NCBI GenBank assembly: GCA_012727515.1
Contig: JAAYGZ010000148.1
Location: 1-5,229, forward strand
Reading direction: 5' to 3'
DNA length: 5,229 nt
Source of the DNA: Desulfovibrionales bacterium
GTDB taxonomy: Bacteria; Desulfobacterota; Desulfovibrionia; Desulfovibrionales; Desulfomicrobiaceae
Below the pieces are notes generated by a model. The model did not search any database and was not told the DNA's origin. It saw nothing but the letters and a program-made list of their open reading frames with translations. Positions 1 through 5,229 of the stretch are shown piece by piece. The number at the start of each line of letters is the position of its first letter. Within the stretch, counting starts at the first letter, position 1. A program made the position numbers and the translations under genes.

Positions 1-285
1 CATGACAATGGCGCGAATGACATCGTTGATACCCGGGCACAGTCCGCCACAGGTGACAATGGCGCATTTGGTCTTGGGCGGATCAAAATAAATACGCTCA
101 CGTGGTCCGGCTTCTTCAAACTGGCAGACCACATCCTCTGTTTGCTCGGCATCAAGCATATCGCCAGGCACAAAGGTCTGCATTTTCTGGCTGTCATCAA
201 TGTATTGGCAATAGGGCAGCGGGTTATGAACCTTACATGGACCAAGGCTTGGGATGGTGGTCTCTGGGGTCTGGATAGTGGACAT
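1..285 (-). CDS. pfkA: 6-phosphofructokinase, plant/spirochaete-type, N-terminal part (cut by window edge)
   Basis: The product would phosphorylate fructose 6-phosphate to fructose 1,6-bisphosphate in cytoplasmic glycolysis. Only the first 95 codons are present; the frame is open to base 1 with no stop. The protein begins MSTIQTPET. Residues 56-67 ([12 protein letters not shown]) are followed by the nucleotide-binding strand and loop at residues 74-88, with T78-C79-G80-G81, C83-P84-G85 and N87. This AGPRE...[10 protein letters not shown](I/L)N signature is typical of the long phosphofructokinases of plants, trypanosomes and spirochaetes; E. coli PfkA has a GGD-type loop instead. Most of the protein (usually over 400 residues), including the GGDG/GGDD motif that would separate ATP from pyrophosphate as donor, lies outside, so the donor is undecided. 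The ATG at 285 was chosen because AAGGAG precedes it by 5 bases; an in-frame ATG at 330 has no ribosome-binding site. It lies downstream of acs on the same strand, behind a terminator, so it is probably transcribed separately. Confidence 0.9.
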   Translation of the reverse strand, partial: MSTIQTPETTIPSLGPCKVHNPLPYCQYIDDSQKMQTFVPGDMLDAEQTEDVVCQFEEAGPRERIYFDPPKTKCAIVTCGGLCPGINDVIRAIVM

Positions 286-290
286 ATGTT

Positions 291-296
291 CTCCTT
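291..296 (-). promoter_or_regulatory. Ribosome-binding site of the phosphofructokinase gene
   Basis: On the minus strand this reads AAGGAG, 5 bases before the ATG at 285. It decides the start: the alternative in-frame ATG 45 bases upstream (first base at 330) has only T-rich sequence before it. Confidence 0.8.
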
Positions 297-298
297 GT

Positions 299-311
299 CG
301 GGCCTGGCCCG
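299..311. repeat. GC-rich 13-base palindrome just upstream of the phosphofructokinase ribosome-binding site
   Basis: CGGGCC and GGCCCG flank a single central T, giving a perfect inverted repeat two bases upstream of the AAGGAG. In RNA it could form only a short 4-bp stem (CGGG/CCCG with a 5-base loop). It could be a DNA operator half pair or a small leader hairpin; a chance palindrome is also quite possible. No function can be assigned. Confidence 0.35.
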
Positions 312-356
312 AAGTACAGAATACAGGCATAGAAAAGTTCTGTTTGTCTAGGCCAG
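304..356. repeat. Nested inverted repeat in the phosphofructokinase 5' leader
   Basis: Outer arms CTGGCC (304-309) and GGCCAG (351-356) enclose inner arms ACAGAA (316-321) and TTCTGT (338-343), leaving a 16-base central loop. All arms match perfectly, and the gaps between inner and outer arms are nearly symmetrical (6 and 7 bases). In the minus-strand leader this could fold as an interrupted hairpin ending about 18 bases before the start codon. There is no T-run after it, so it is not an intrinsic terminator. A role in regulating the leader is inference only; the outer left arm overlaps the 299-311 palindrome, so the two structures would exclude each other. Confidence 0.35.
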
Positions 357-473
357 ACCAGTACAAAAAACAAGGAGCGCTGATTTGCTGATCAGGGCCG
401 TGTGCCAAGGATACGCCAAGAAAGTGCCTTCAAGCAATACGGCATTCCCCTGACAGGTATTTTTTTATCGGGA

Positions 474-508
474 CTCAAGAAAAAAGGCGTGCCCCGAAAG
501 ACACGCCT
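474..508 (-). terminator. Rho-independent terminator of acs
   Basis: Read on the minus strand, AGGCGTGTC pairs with GGCACGCCT (9 bp including one T-G wobble; plus-strand arms 485-493 and 500-508) around the 6-base loop TTTCGG. It is followed at once by TTTTTTCTT. The structure begins 33 bases after the acs stop codon, which suits termination of acs transcription before the phosphofructokinase gene. On the plus strand the hairpin is preceded by the A-run and lacks a T-run after it, so it acts in one direction only. Confidence 0.88.
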
Positions 509-541
509 GCGCCAGGAGGGAGAGAATGTTTAAAGGAATGC

Positions 542-2518
542 TTATTTAACAATACGTCCAGCAATAAGATCCTGAATAACTGATGGATCAGCCAGGGTGG
601 ATGTATCACCAAAATCTTCAAGAGACGTGGAGCCAGAGGTAATTTTACGCAAGACCCGGCGCATGATTTTGCCACTGCGGGTTTTGGGCAGGCTGGTGGT
701 GAACTGGATGACTTCAGGCGAGGCCAGGGGGCCGATTTCTTTGCGCACATGATTGCGCAGATCTTTGATCAGCTCGTCAGATTCATCAGCATCAGCGCGC
801 AGGGTCACATAGGCATAAATGGCCTGGCCCTTAACATCATGGGGCATACCAACCACAGCGGCCTCAGCCACAGCAGGGTGAGAAACCAGTGCAGATTCAA
901 TTTCTGCTGTGCCCAGCCTATGGCCAGAAACATTAATAACATCATCTAAGCGGCCCATAATCCAGAAATATCCGTCTTCATCCTGGCGGGCGCCATCGCC
1001 TGTTTCAAATTTTCCGGGAAAGCGGTCAAAATACTGACTTTTAAAGCGCTCAGGATCTCCAAACACGCCACGCAGCATGCCAGGCCAGGGCCGATCAATA
1101 ATCAGATGGCCTCCTTCATTGGGCGCGGCTGGTTCGCCTTCAGCCGTGACAACCTGGGGGTGTATGCCCGGCAGGGGACGAGCAGCAGAACCTGGTTTGA
1201 GCGGAGTGGCAAAGGGCAGAGCAGAAATGAGAATGCCGCCATTTTCTGTCTGCCACCAGGTATCCACAAGGGGCAGTTTGGATTTGCCGATATGCTCATA
1301 ATACCACATCCAGGCTTCGGGGTTGATGGGCTCGCCCACACTGCCCAGAACGCGCAGGGAGGACAGGTCATTTTTCTGCGTCCATTGCGCGCCTTCACGC
1401 ATCAGGGCGCGGATCACTGTGGGTGCGGTATAAAAACTGGTCACCTTGAATTTTTCAATGATCTGCCAGAAACGCGCCGGGTCCGGATACGAGGGAACAC
1501 CTTCAAACATGACTGTGGTCATGCCCAGGGCCAGTGGACCATAAACAATATAGCTGTGTCCGGTGATCCAGCCTACGTCAGCCGTGCAGAAGTGAACATC
1601 ATCTTCATGTAGATTAAAGACAATCTGCGCGGTGTGTGCTGCGTAGGTCAGGTATCCGCCCGTGGTGTGCATAATGCCTTTGGGCTTGCCAGTGGAGCCG
1701 CTGGTGTAGAGAATAAACATGAGGTCTTCAGCGTCCATGGCCTCGCACGGGCACGCACCGGGCAAGGAGTCGTCATCAATGAGGTCATGCCACCACTGGT
1801 CGCGGCCCTGAACCATGGTCACATCTATGCAGGCGCGTCTGACAACCACACAGTGCTGCACTGAAGGGCAGACCGTAAGGGCTTCGTCCACGTTGCTTTT
1901 GAGGGGAATTTTTTTACCGCCGCGCAGCACAGCATCAGCAGTGACAACCACATTGGCCTGACAGTCCTGAATGCGGTTTTGCAGGCTTTGTGCAGAAAAA
2001 CCAGCAAAAACAATAGAATGTGCAGCGCCAATACGGGTACAGGCCAGCATGGCCACGGCCAGTTCCGGGATCATGGGCATATAAATCACAACCCTGTCGC
2101 CCCGTTTGACACCAAGATTTTTCAAGATATTGGCAAAGCGGATCACTTCAGCCAGCAGTTCAGCATAGGAAATATGGCGCACATCGTCTTCAGGCTCGCC
2201 CTGCCAGATAAGTGCTGTTTTTTCAGCCAGGCCATTTTCCACATGGCGGTCCAGACAATTGTAGCTGATATTAAGGTGCCCGCCCTGAAACCATTTGATT
2301 TCAGGATGATAAAAATCATATTCTAATACTTTATCCCAGGGGCGAAACCAGGTTACCAGTTCCTGGGCGCGTTTGGCCCAGAAACCTTCCGGGTCCTGGT
2401 CTGCCTGGCGGCACAGATTTTCATAGCCAGCCATATCCGGGACATGGGCTTTGGGGGCAGAAGGTGGGGCAAACAGGCGTTGTTCATGGAGCAGGCTCTG
2501 GATATTTTCATGGGACAT
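542..2518 (-). CDS. acs: Acetyl-CoA synthetase, AMP-forming
   Basis: Cytoplasmic acetate-CoA ligase (EC 6.2.1.1): acetate + ATP + CoA give acetyl-CoA + AMP + PPi through acetyl-AMP. It is complete at 658 residues, near the usual 640-660. Visible in order: an N-terminal ACS-type domain (about 31-90); the phosphate loop YTSGSTGKPKG (271-281); WITGH (317-321) and SVGEP (393-397) of the acetate pocket; WWQTE (421-425), whose W422 matches the tryptophan that limits the pocket to acetate; TGDG with D508; GRLDD with R523 and hinge D525; SGHR (531-534); R592 at the CoA site; and PKTRSGK (611-617) with catalytic K617. Offsets from Salmonella Acs numbering are a steady +8 up to K617, so no core indel is apparent. 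K617 is the residue that Pat-type enzymes acetylate in enterics to inactivate Acs. The ATG at 2518 has AAGGAG 7 bases upstream. The gene ends TAA with a terminator after it and is divergent from the Pat-like gene. Confidence 0.98.
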   Translation of the reverse strand: MSHENIQSLLHEQRLFAPPSAPKAHVPDMAGYENLCRQADQDPEGFWAKRAQELVTWFRPWDKVLEYDFYHPEIKWFQGGHLNISYNCLDRHVENGLAEKTALIWQGEPEDDVRHISYAELLAEVIRFANILKNLGVKRGDRVVIYMPMIPELAVAMLACTRIGAAHSIVFAGFSAQSLQNRIQDCQANVVVTADAVLRGGKKIPLKSNVDEALTVCPSVQHCVVVRRACIDVTMVQGRDQWWHDLIDDDSLPGACPCEAMDAEDLMFILYTSGSTGKPKGIMHTTGGYLTYAAHTAQIVFNLHEDDVHFCTADVGWITGHSYIVYGPLALGMTTVMFEGVPSYPDPARFWQIIEKFKVTSFYTAPTVIRALMREGAQWTQKNDLSSLRVLGSVGEPINPEAWMWYYEHIGKSKLPLVDTWWQTENGGILISALPFATPLKPGSAARPLPGIHPQVVTAEGEPAAPNEGGHLIIDRPWPGMLRGVFGDPERFKSQYFDRFPGKFETGDGARQDEDGYFWIMGRLDDVINVSGHRLGTAEIESALVSHPAVAEAAVVGMPHDVKGQAIYAYVTLRADADESDELIKDLRNHVRKEIGPLASPEVIQFTTSLPKTRSGKIMRRVLRKITSGSTSLEDFGDTSTLADPSVIQDLIAGRIVK

Positions 2519-2525
2519 GGGTTTT

Positions 2526-2531
2526 CTCCTT
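2526..2531 (-). promoter_or_regulatory. Ribosome-binding site of acs
   Basis: Minus strand AAGGAG, 7 bases (AAAACCC) before the ATG at 2518: near-ideal sequence and spacing, supporting this start and efficient translation. Confidence 0.85.
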
Positions 2532-2557
2532 AGTGCTTTGAAGTGTGAATACAGCGC

Positions 2558-2586
2558 ATCCTAACGTGCAATCCGCATAAAAGAAA
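2558..2586 (-). promoter_or_regulatory. Possible sigma-70-type promoter of acs
   Basis: On the minus strand a -10-like TAGGAT (2558-2563, 4 of 6 consensus bases) lies 17 bases downstream of a poor -35-like TTTCTT (2581-2586). A start near 2551 would give a leader of about 33 bases. An A-rich run (complement of 2591-2610) sits where an UP element would be expected. The -35 match is weak, so the promoter may need an activator; other placements are possible. Confidence 0.3.
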
Positions 2587-2590
2587 TGAA

Positions 2591-2611
2591 TTTTGTTTTC
2601 TTCTTTTTTTT
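2591..2611. other. Pyrimidine tract (T-rich on plus, A-rich on minus) in the divergent control region
   Basis: From 2591 to 2611 every plus-strand base is T or C except one G (2595), with a run of eight T at 2604-2611. Such A-tracts bend DNA and, read on the minus strand, could serve as an UP element for acs. No hairpin precedes the T-run on the plus strand that would make it an intrinsic terminator. Confidence 0.55.
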
Positions 2612-2670
2612 GGTAAATGGCCAAAATTGGCGGTTAACGGAACCACCGACCCGAGGCAGTCGGTAAACGG
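2611..2670. repeat. Three decamer repeats YGGTWAAYGG in helical phase, candidate operator array
   Basis: Copies are TGGTAAATGG (2611-2620), CGGTTAACGG (2631-2640) and CGGTAAACGG (2661-2670). The first and third differ at two positions, and the second differs from the third at one. Start-to-start spacing is 20 and 30 bp, so all three would lie on one face of B-DNA. Copy 2 has the palindromic core GTTAAC, and between copies 1 and 2 lies CCAAAATTGG (2621-2630). The array lies between two divergent genes, about 14 bases upstream of the Pat-like start and about 90 bases upstream of the acs start. This is what tandem binding sites for one regulator look like; the regulator is unknown. Confidence 0.5.
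2645..2664 (+). repeat. Small hairpin before the Pat-like gene
   Basis: ACCGAC (2645-2650) and GTCGGT (2659-2664) are perfect 6-bp arms around an 8-base loop. The right arm overlaps the first four bases of the third decamer repeat. It is not followed by enough T for termination (TTTTT at 2673-2677 starts 8 bases later). In the plus-strand transcript it would sit just before the weak ribosome-binding site and may affect translation, but it could equally be a DNA-level inverted repeat. Confidence 0.4.
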
Positions 2671-2672
2671 AG
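2669..2672 (+). promoter_or_regulatory. Weak, distant ribosome-binding site of the Pat-like gene
   Basis: GGAG ends 11 bases before the ATG at 2684, longer than ideal, and overlaps the end of the third decamer repeat. The start is kept because family alignment places the Rossmann strand SLAIIGAS at residues 14-21, as expected for this ATG, and no better start lies nearby. The poor site suggests lower translation than acs. Confidence 0.5.
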
Positions 2673-2683
2673 TTTTTCAGAAG

Positions 2684-5229
2684 ATGAGCGTAAAATATCT
2701 TGAGCACTTGTTTAAGCCCAATTCTCTGGCCATTATCGGCGCATCACGAGACGAAAATTCCGTCAGCGCCATGTTAATGCATAATCTGATGTCAGGAAAA
2801 TTTTTAGGACCAGTGCTGCCTGTGTCTGGTGCTCAGGAAGCTATTCGCGGAGTCTTGTCCTATGTCAATATCGCGGCCCTGCCTTTGACGCCGGACCTGG
2901 CTGTTTTGTGTTCCTCTGCGCACGAGGCTCCGGAGATTCTGGCAGATCTGGCGGATAACGGCACTCATGCCGCCATTATCATGGACCCGCACTATGCGTT
3001 GCTTGAATCTGTAGAGCGCGCCGCAGTGGATGAAAAAATCCGGGCTGTGGTCAAGGAAAAAAATATCCGGGTGTTAGGGCCTGGGTCATTGGGCATGATT
3101 GTTCCCGGCTCAGGGGTTAATGCCAGCTTGTCCCGCGTGGGCGCCAAAGAAGGGCGTATTGCCTTTGTAACCCAGTCGGACAGCTTGTTTGAATCGGTTC
3201 TGGATTGGGCCAAGACCAATACCGTTGGTTTTTCTCATTGTGTTTCGCTGGGCAGTCAGCTTGATGTGGATTTCAGCAGCGTGCTTGATTACCTGGGCTC
3301 TGATCCGGCCACAAAGGCCATTTTGCTTTATGTGGAAACCATTCAGGATGCCCGGCGTTTTATGTCTGCTGCCCGGGCCAGCGCCCGCAACAAACCTATT
3401 CTGGTTATCCGTCCTCGCCGCTTGCCGTGCAGACTGCGTGATGCTGCGGCAGAGCTGGCAGAAAGCGATATTGATCTTATTTATGATGCTGCCTTTCGCC
3501 GCGCGGGCATGGTGCGTGTGGATGATATTGACTCACTTTTTGAAGGCGCACGAACCCTGGCCAATTACAAGCCCCTGCGTGGCAATGGCCTGGCCATCAT
3601 GACCAATGGACAGAGCATTGGCCTGCTGACCGCTGACACCTTGGTGGATGGTGGAGGGCAATTGGCGCGTATTGCTGAAGAAACCCAGCTCAAACTGGAA
3701 GATATTCTGGGCCAGGAGCGTTGCTCGGACAATCCCATTACCCTGCCCTATAACGCTACCGCAGATATGTATGCCCAGGTTCTGAGCATCCTGGTGCGGG
3801 CCAAGGACGTGGGCTGTGTGCTGATTTTGCATGTGCCTTTTCAGGGAGCGCCAAGCGTTGATATTGCCCGTGCCGTGGCTCAGGTGGCAAAAACAAGCCG
3901 CTGTCTGGTGCTGGCAAACTGGCTGGGCGAAGAAACCGTGCAATCTACCAAGGATATTTTTGACGAAGCATCCATCCCTGTTTTTGACCGTCCTGGCCGG
4001 GCTGTGCTCGCGTACCTGCACATGCTGCGCTACAAGCGTAATCAGCAGATTCTTATGCAGACGCCTGATTCTCTGGCCACGGATTTTTTCCCTGATACGA
4101 ACCGGGCCGCAGAGATTATCCAGGACGCCCTGGCCGAGGGCCGCACCCAGTTATCCGAAGAAGAAGCACGACTGGTGCTGGCGGCATATGGCGTGCCCGT
4201 GGTGGAAACGCGCATTTGCAAGTCAGCCATGCAGGCCGTGGACGCAGCTTCGGAAATTGGTTTTCCAGTGGCCCTAAAAATTCGCTCGCCCCAGATCAGT
4301 CATCCCTTTGACATTGGTGGCATTGCGCTTGGGCTGACCACACCGGATCTGGTTTTTGAAGCAGCAGCCAATATGGCCGCCCGCGTTCATGCCCAGGTGC
4401 CCAATGCGTATATTGAGGGCTTTACTGTCCAGAAAATGGGCCGTCGGCCTGGGGCACACGAGCTTTTTATGTCTGTATTCACAGATACCACCTTTGGGCC
4501 GGTCCTGCGCTTTGGACATGGCGGCGTGGCTGCTCCGGTCATCAATGATCAGGCCGTGGCCCTGCCTCCGCTGAACATGGGCCTGGCCAGGGAATTCATT
4601 TCACGCACCCGGATCTTCAAACTTCTGGAAGGCTCGCGGCGGCAAACACCGGCTGATATAGATGATATCTGCATGGCTCTCATTCAGATCAGTCAGTTGG
4701 TCATTGATGTGCCACAAATTGTGAGCCTGGAAGTAAATCCTGTTTTTGCCGATGACAAAGGCGTGCTGGCTTTGGGGGCACGGATCTGGATTCAGCCCGC
4801 CACAGGCAAAGGCCCGGATCGTCTGGCCATTCGCCCCTATCCACGCGAACTGGAAGAGCATGTGCGCTTGAAAAATGGCGATCAGATCTTGCTGCGCCCC
4901 ATACGCCCGGAAGATGCGCAAGCTCATCTGGCCTTTATCCACAGCTTGTCAGAAGAGGATCTGCGTTTGCGTTTTTTTGGTCTGGTGCAGCATTTTGTGC
5001 TGGACGATATGCCTAAGTTCACTCAGATCGACTATGACCGCGAAATGGCTTTTATTGCCACACACATGGTAGATGGTGAATCGCAAACCCTGGGCGTGGT
5101 GCGTACATCCACCAAGCCGGACAATTCCGCAGCAGAATTTGCCATTATTGTGCGTTCAGACATGAAAGGCACGGGCCTGGGTTCTGTGCTTTTTGAAAAA
5201 ATGATTCGCTATTGCAAGAGTCGGGGCAC
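2684..5229 (+). CDS. pat: Pat/PatZ-like protein lysine acetyltransferase: NDP-forming acyl-CoA-synthetase-like module fused to GNAT (C-terminus cut)
   Basis: Open for 848 codons to the window edge with no stop; relatives are near 900 residues, so some 40-60 residues are missing. Domain order: CoA-binding Rossmann domain (about 8-135, SLAIIGAS at 14-21); succinyl-CoA-ligase-like domains (about 150-460); ATP-grasp (about 475-705, K532, H540, FGP at 605-607, GHGG at 611-614, E683-N685-P686); GNAT (about 727 onward, LRPIRPEDA at 737-745, E818 at the catalytic-glutamate position, acetyl-CoA loop KGTGLG at 828-833). The ligase module looks inactive: the SHTGALAGSD-type segment carrying the phospho-histidine is replaced by AELAESD (256-262), SQSGA is TQSDS (163-167), LGPNCLG is LGPGSLG (131-137) and GNKxDVD is GSQLDVD (190-196). 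This agrees with enteric Pat, whose ligase module also lacks the histidine. The likely role is acetylating Acs, encoded divergently 165 bases away, at K617. Many databases would label it a bifunctional acetate-CoA ligase/GNAT protein; I think acetyltransferase is more likely. Confidence 0.92.
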   Translation, partial: MSVKYLEHLFKPNSLAIIGASRDENSVSAMLMHNLMSGKFLGPVLPVSGAQEAIRGVLSYVNIAALPLTPDLAVLCSSAHEAPEILADLADNGTHAAIIMDPHYALLESVERAAVDEKIRAVVKEKNIRVLGPGSLGMIVPGSGVNASLSRVGAKEGRIAFVTQSDSLFESVLDWAKTNTVGFSHCVSLGSQLDVDFSSVLDYLGSDPATKAILLYVETIQDARRFMSAARASARNKPILVIRPRRLPCRLRDAAAELAESDIDLIYDAAFRRAGMVRVDDIDSLFEGARTLANYKPLRGNGLAIMTNGQSIGLLTADTLVDGGGQLARIAEETQLKLEDILGQERCSDNPITLPYNATADMYAQVLSILVRAKDVGCVLILHVPFQGAPSVDIARAVAQVAKTSRCLVLANWLGEETVQSTKDIFDEASIPVFDRPGRAVLAYLHMLRYKRNQQILMQTPDSLATDFFPDTNRAAEIIQDALAEGRTQLSEEEARLVLAAYGVPVVETRICKSAMQAVDAASEIGFPVALKIRSPQISHPFDIGGIALGLTTPDLVFEAAANMAARVHAQVPNAYIEGFTVQKMGRRPGAHELFMSVFTDTTFGPVLRFGHGGVAAPVINDQAVALPPLNMGLAREFISRTRIFKLLEGSRRQTPADIDDICMALIQISQLVIDVPQIVSLEVNPVFADDKGVLALGARIWIQPATGKGPDRLAIRPYPRELEEHVRLKNGDQILLRPIRPEDAQAHLAFIHSLSEEDLRLRFFGLVQHFVLDDMPKFTQIDYDREMAFIATHMVDGESQTLGVVRTSTKPDNSAAEFAIIVRSDMKGTGLGSVLFEKMIRYCKSRG

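Larger units (their letters stand above)
286..541. other. Intergenic region between acs and the phosphofructokinase gene
   Basis: These 256 bases contain the acs terminator at the right end and the leader repeats and ribosome-binding site of the phosphofructokinase gene at the left end. The middle (about 357-473) has no convincing gene. The longest minus-strand small frame I noted encodes only about 17 residues, starting [10 protein letters not shown], and its AGGGG lies too close to the ATG to act as a ribosome-binding site. A phosphofructokinase promoter must lie here if the terminator works, but only weak matches exist, for example TTGTTT - 17 bases - TAGACA on the minus strand, so I do not call one as a feature. 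Confidence 0.6.

Noticed and set aside
3..65. Direct repeat TGACAATGGCGC at 3-14 and 54-65
   Set aside because: Both copies fall in codons for Ala-Ile-Val stretches of the phosphofructokinase (residues 75-77 and 92-94), so the match follows from similar beta-strand/helix coding rather than a separate element.
436..466. Possible plus-strand terminator (AATAC...GTATT followed by T-run)
   Set aside because: The stem is only 5 A/T-rich base pairs around a 16-base loop, and no plus-strand gene lies upstream that would need it.
1106..1612. 168-codon open frame on the plus strand
   Set aside because: It lies wholly antisense to the highly conserved acs core, shows no family motif, and has no clear ribosome-binding site; it is a shadow of acs codon structure.
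2540..2560. CRP/FNR-like site (TGTGA half at 2544-2548)
   Set aside because: Only one half-site matches; the other half (CGCAT) does not resemble TCACA, so it is not supported.
3533..4021. 162-codon open frame on the minus strand
   Set aside because: Antisense to the succinyl-CoA-ligase-like region of the Pat-like gene, whose sense frame is open and family-like throughout; the antisense product is low-complexity in character and unrecognisable.
3189..4277. Two plus-strand open frames (3189-3602 and 3831-4277) inside the Pat-like gene
   Set aside because: Both are out of frame with the continuous 848-codon reading frame starting at 2684, which carries all recognisable domains; their Trp/Cys/Arg-rich products are typical of off-frame translation.
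2684..5229. Annotation as an active ADP-forming acetyl-CoA synthetase
   Set aside because: The phospho-histidine segment and several ligase signatures are missing while the GNAT core is intact, so an acetyltransferase with a non-catalytic ligase-like module explains the sequence better.

Overview
The window holds three protein genes of central acetate and sugar metabolism. A partial 6-phosphofructokinase gene (minus strand) is cut by the left edge. A complete AMP-forming acetyl-CoA synthetase gene, acs, lies on the minus strand. A large multidomain gene on the plus strand, cut by the right edge, encodes an NDP-forming acyl-CoA-synthetase-like protein fused to a GNAT acetyltransferase (Pat/PatZ architecture). 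No RNA gene, mobile element, CRISPR array or integration signature was seen. Base composition is moderate-GC and looks even across the three genes, so this reads as ordinary chromosome of a Gram-negative-type bacterium. The plant/spirochaete-type phosphofructokinase beside acs would fit a Desulfovibrio-like sulfate reducer, but that placement is inference from gene types and recall, not proof.

Layout from left to right: phosphofructokinase N-terminus (1-285, minus); a 256-base gap (286-541) with an intrinsic terminator for acs at its right end and small inverted repeats in the phosphofructokinase leader; acs (542-2518, minus); a 165-base divergent intergenic region (2519-2683) with a pyrimidine tract, three near-identical decamers on a 20/30-bp spacing and a small hairpin; the Pat-like gene (2684 to the window end, plus).

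Likely joint function: Acs activates acetate to acetyl-CoA. Its C-terminal PKTRSGK motif carries the lysine that enteric Pat enzymes acetylate to switch Acs off. The divergent neighbour has the Pat domain order, an intact-looking GNAT core, and a ligase module that has lost the phospho-histidine segment and other signature motifs. This supports a modifier/substrate pair sharing one control region. The strongest candidates for something undescribed are the phased decamer array between the two genes and the degenerate ligase module acting as a possible sensor. I see no evidence for a wholly new system.
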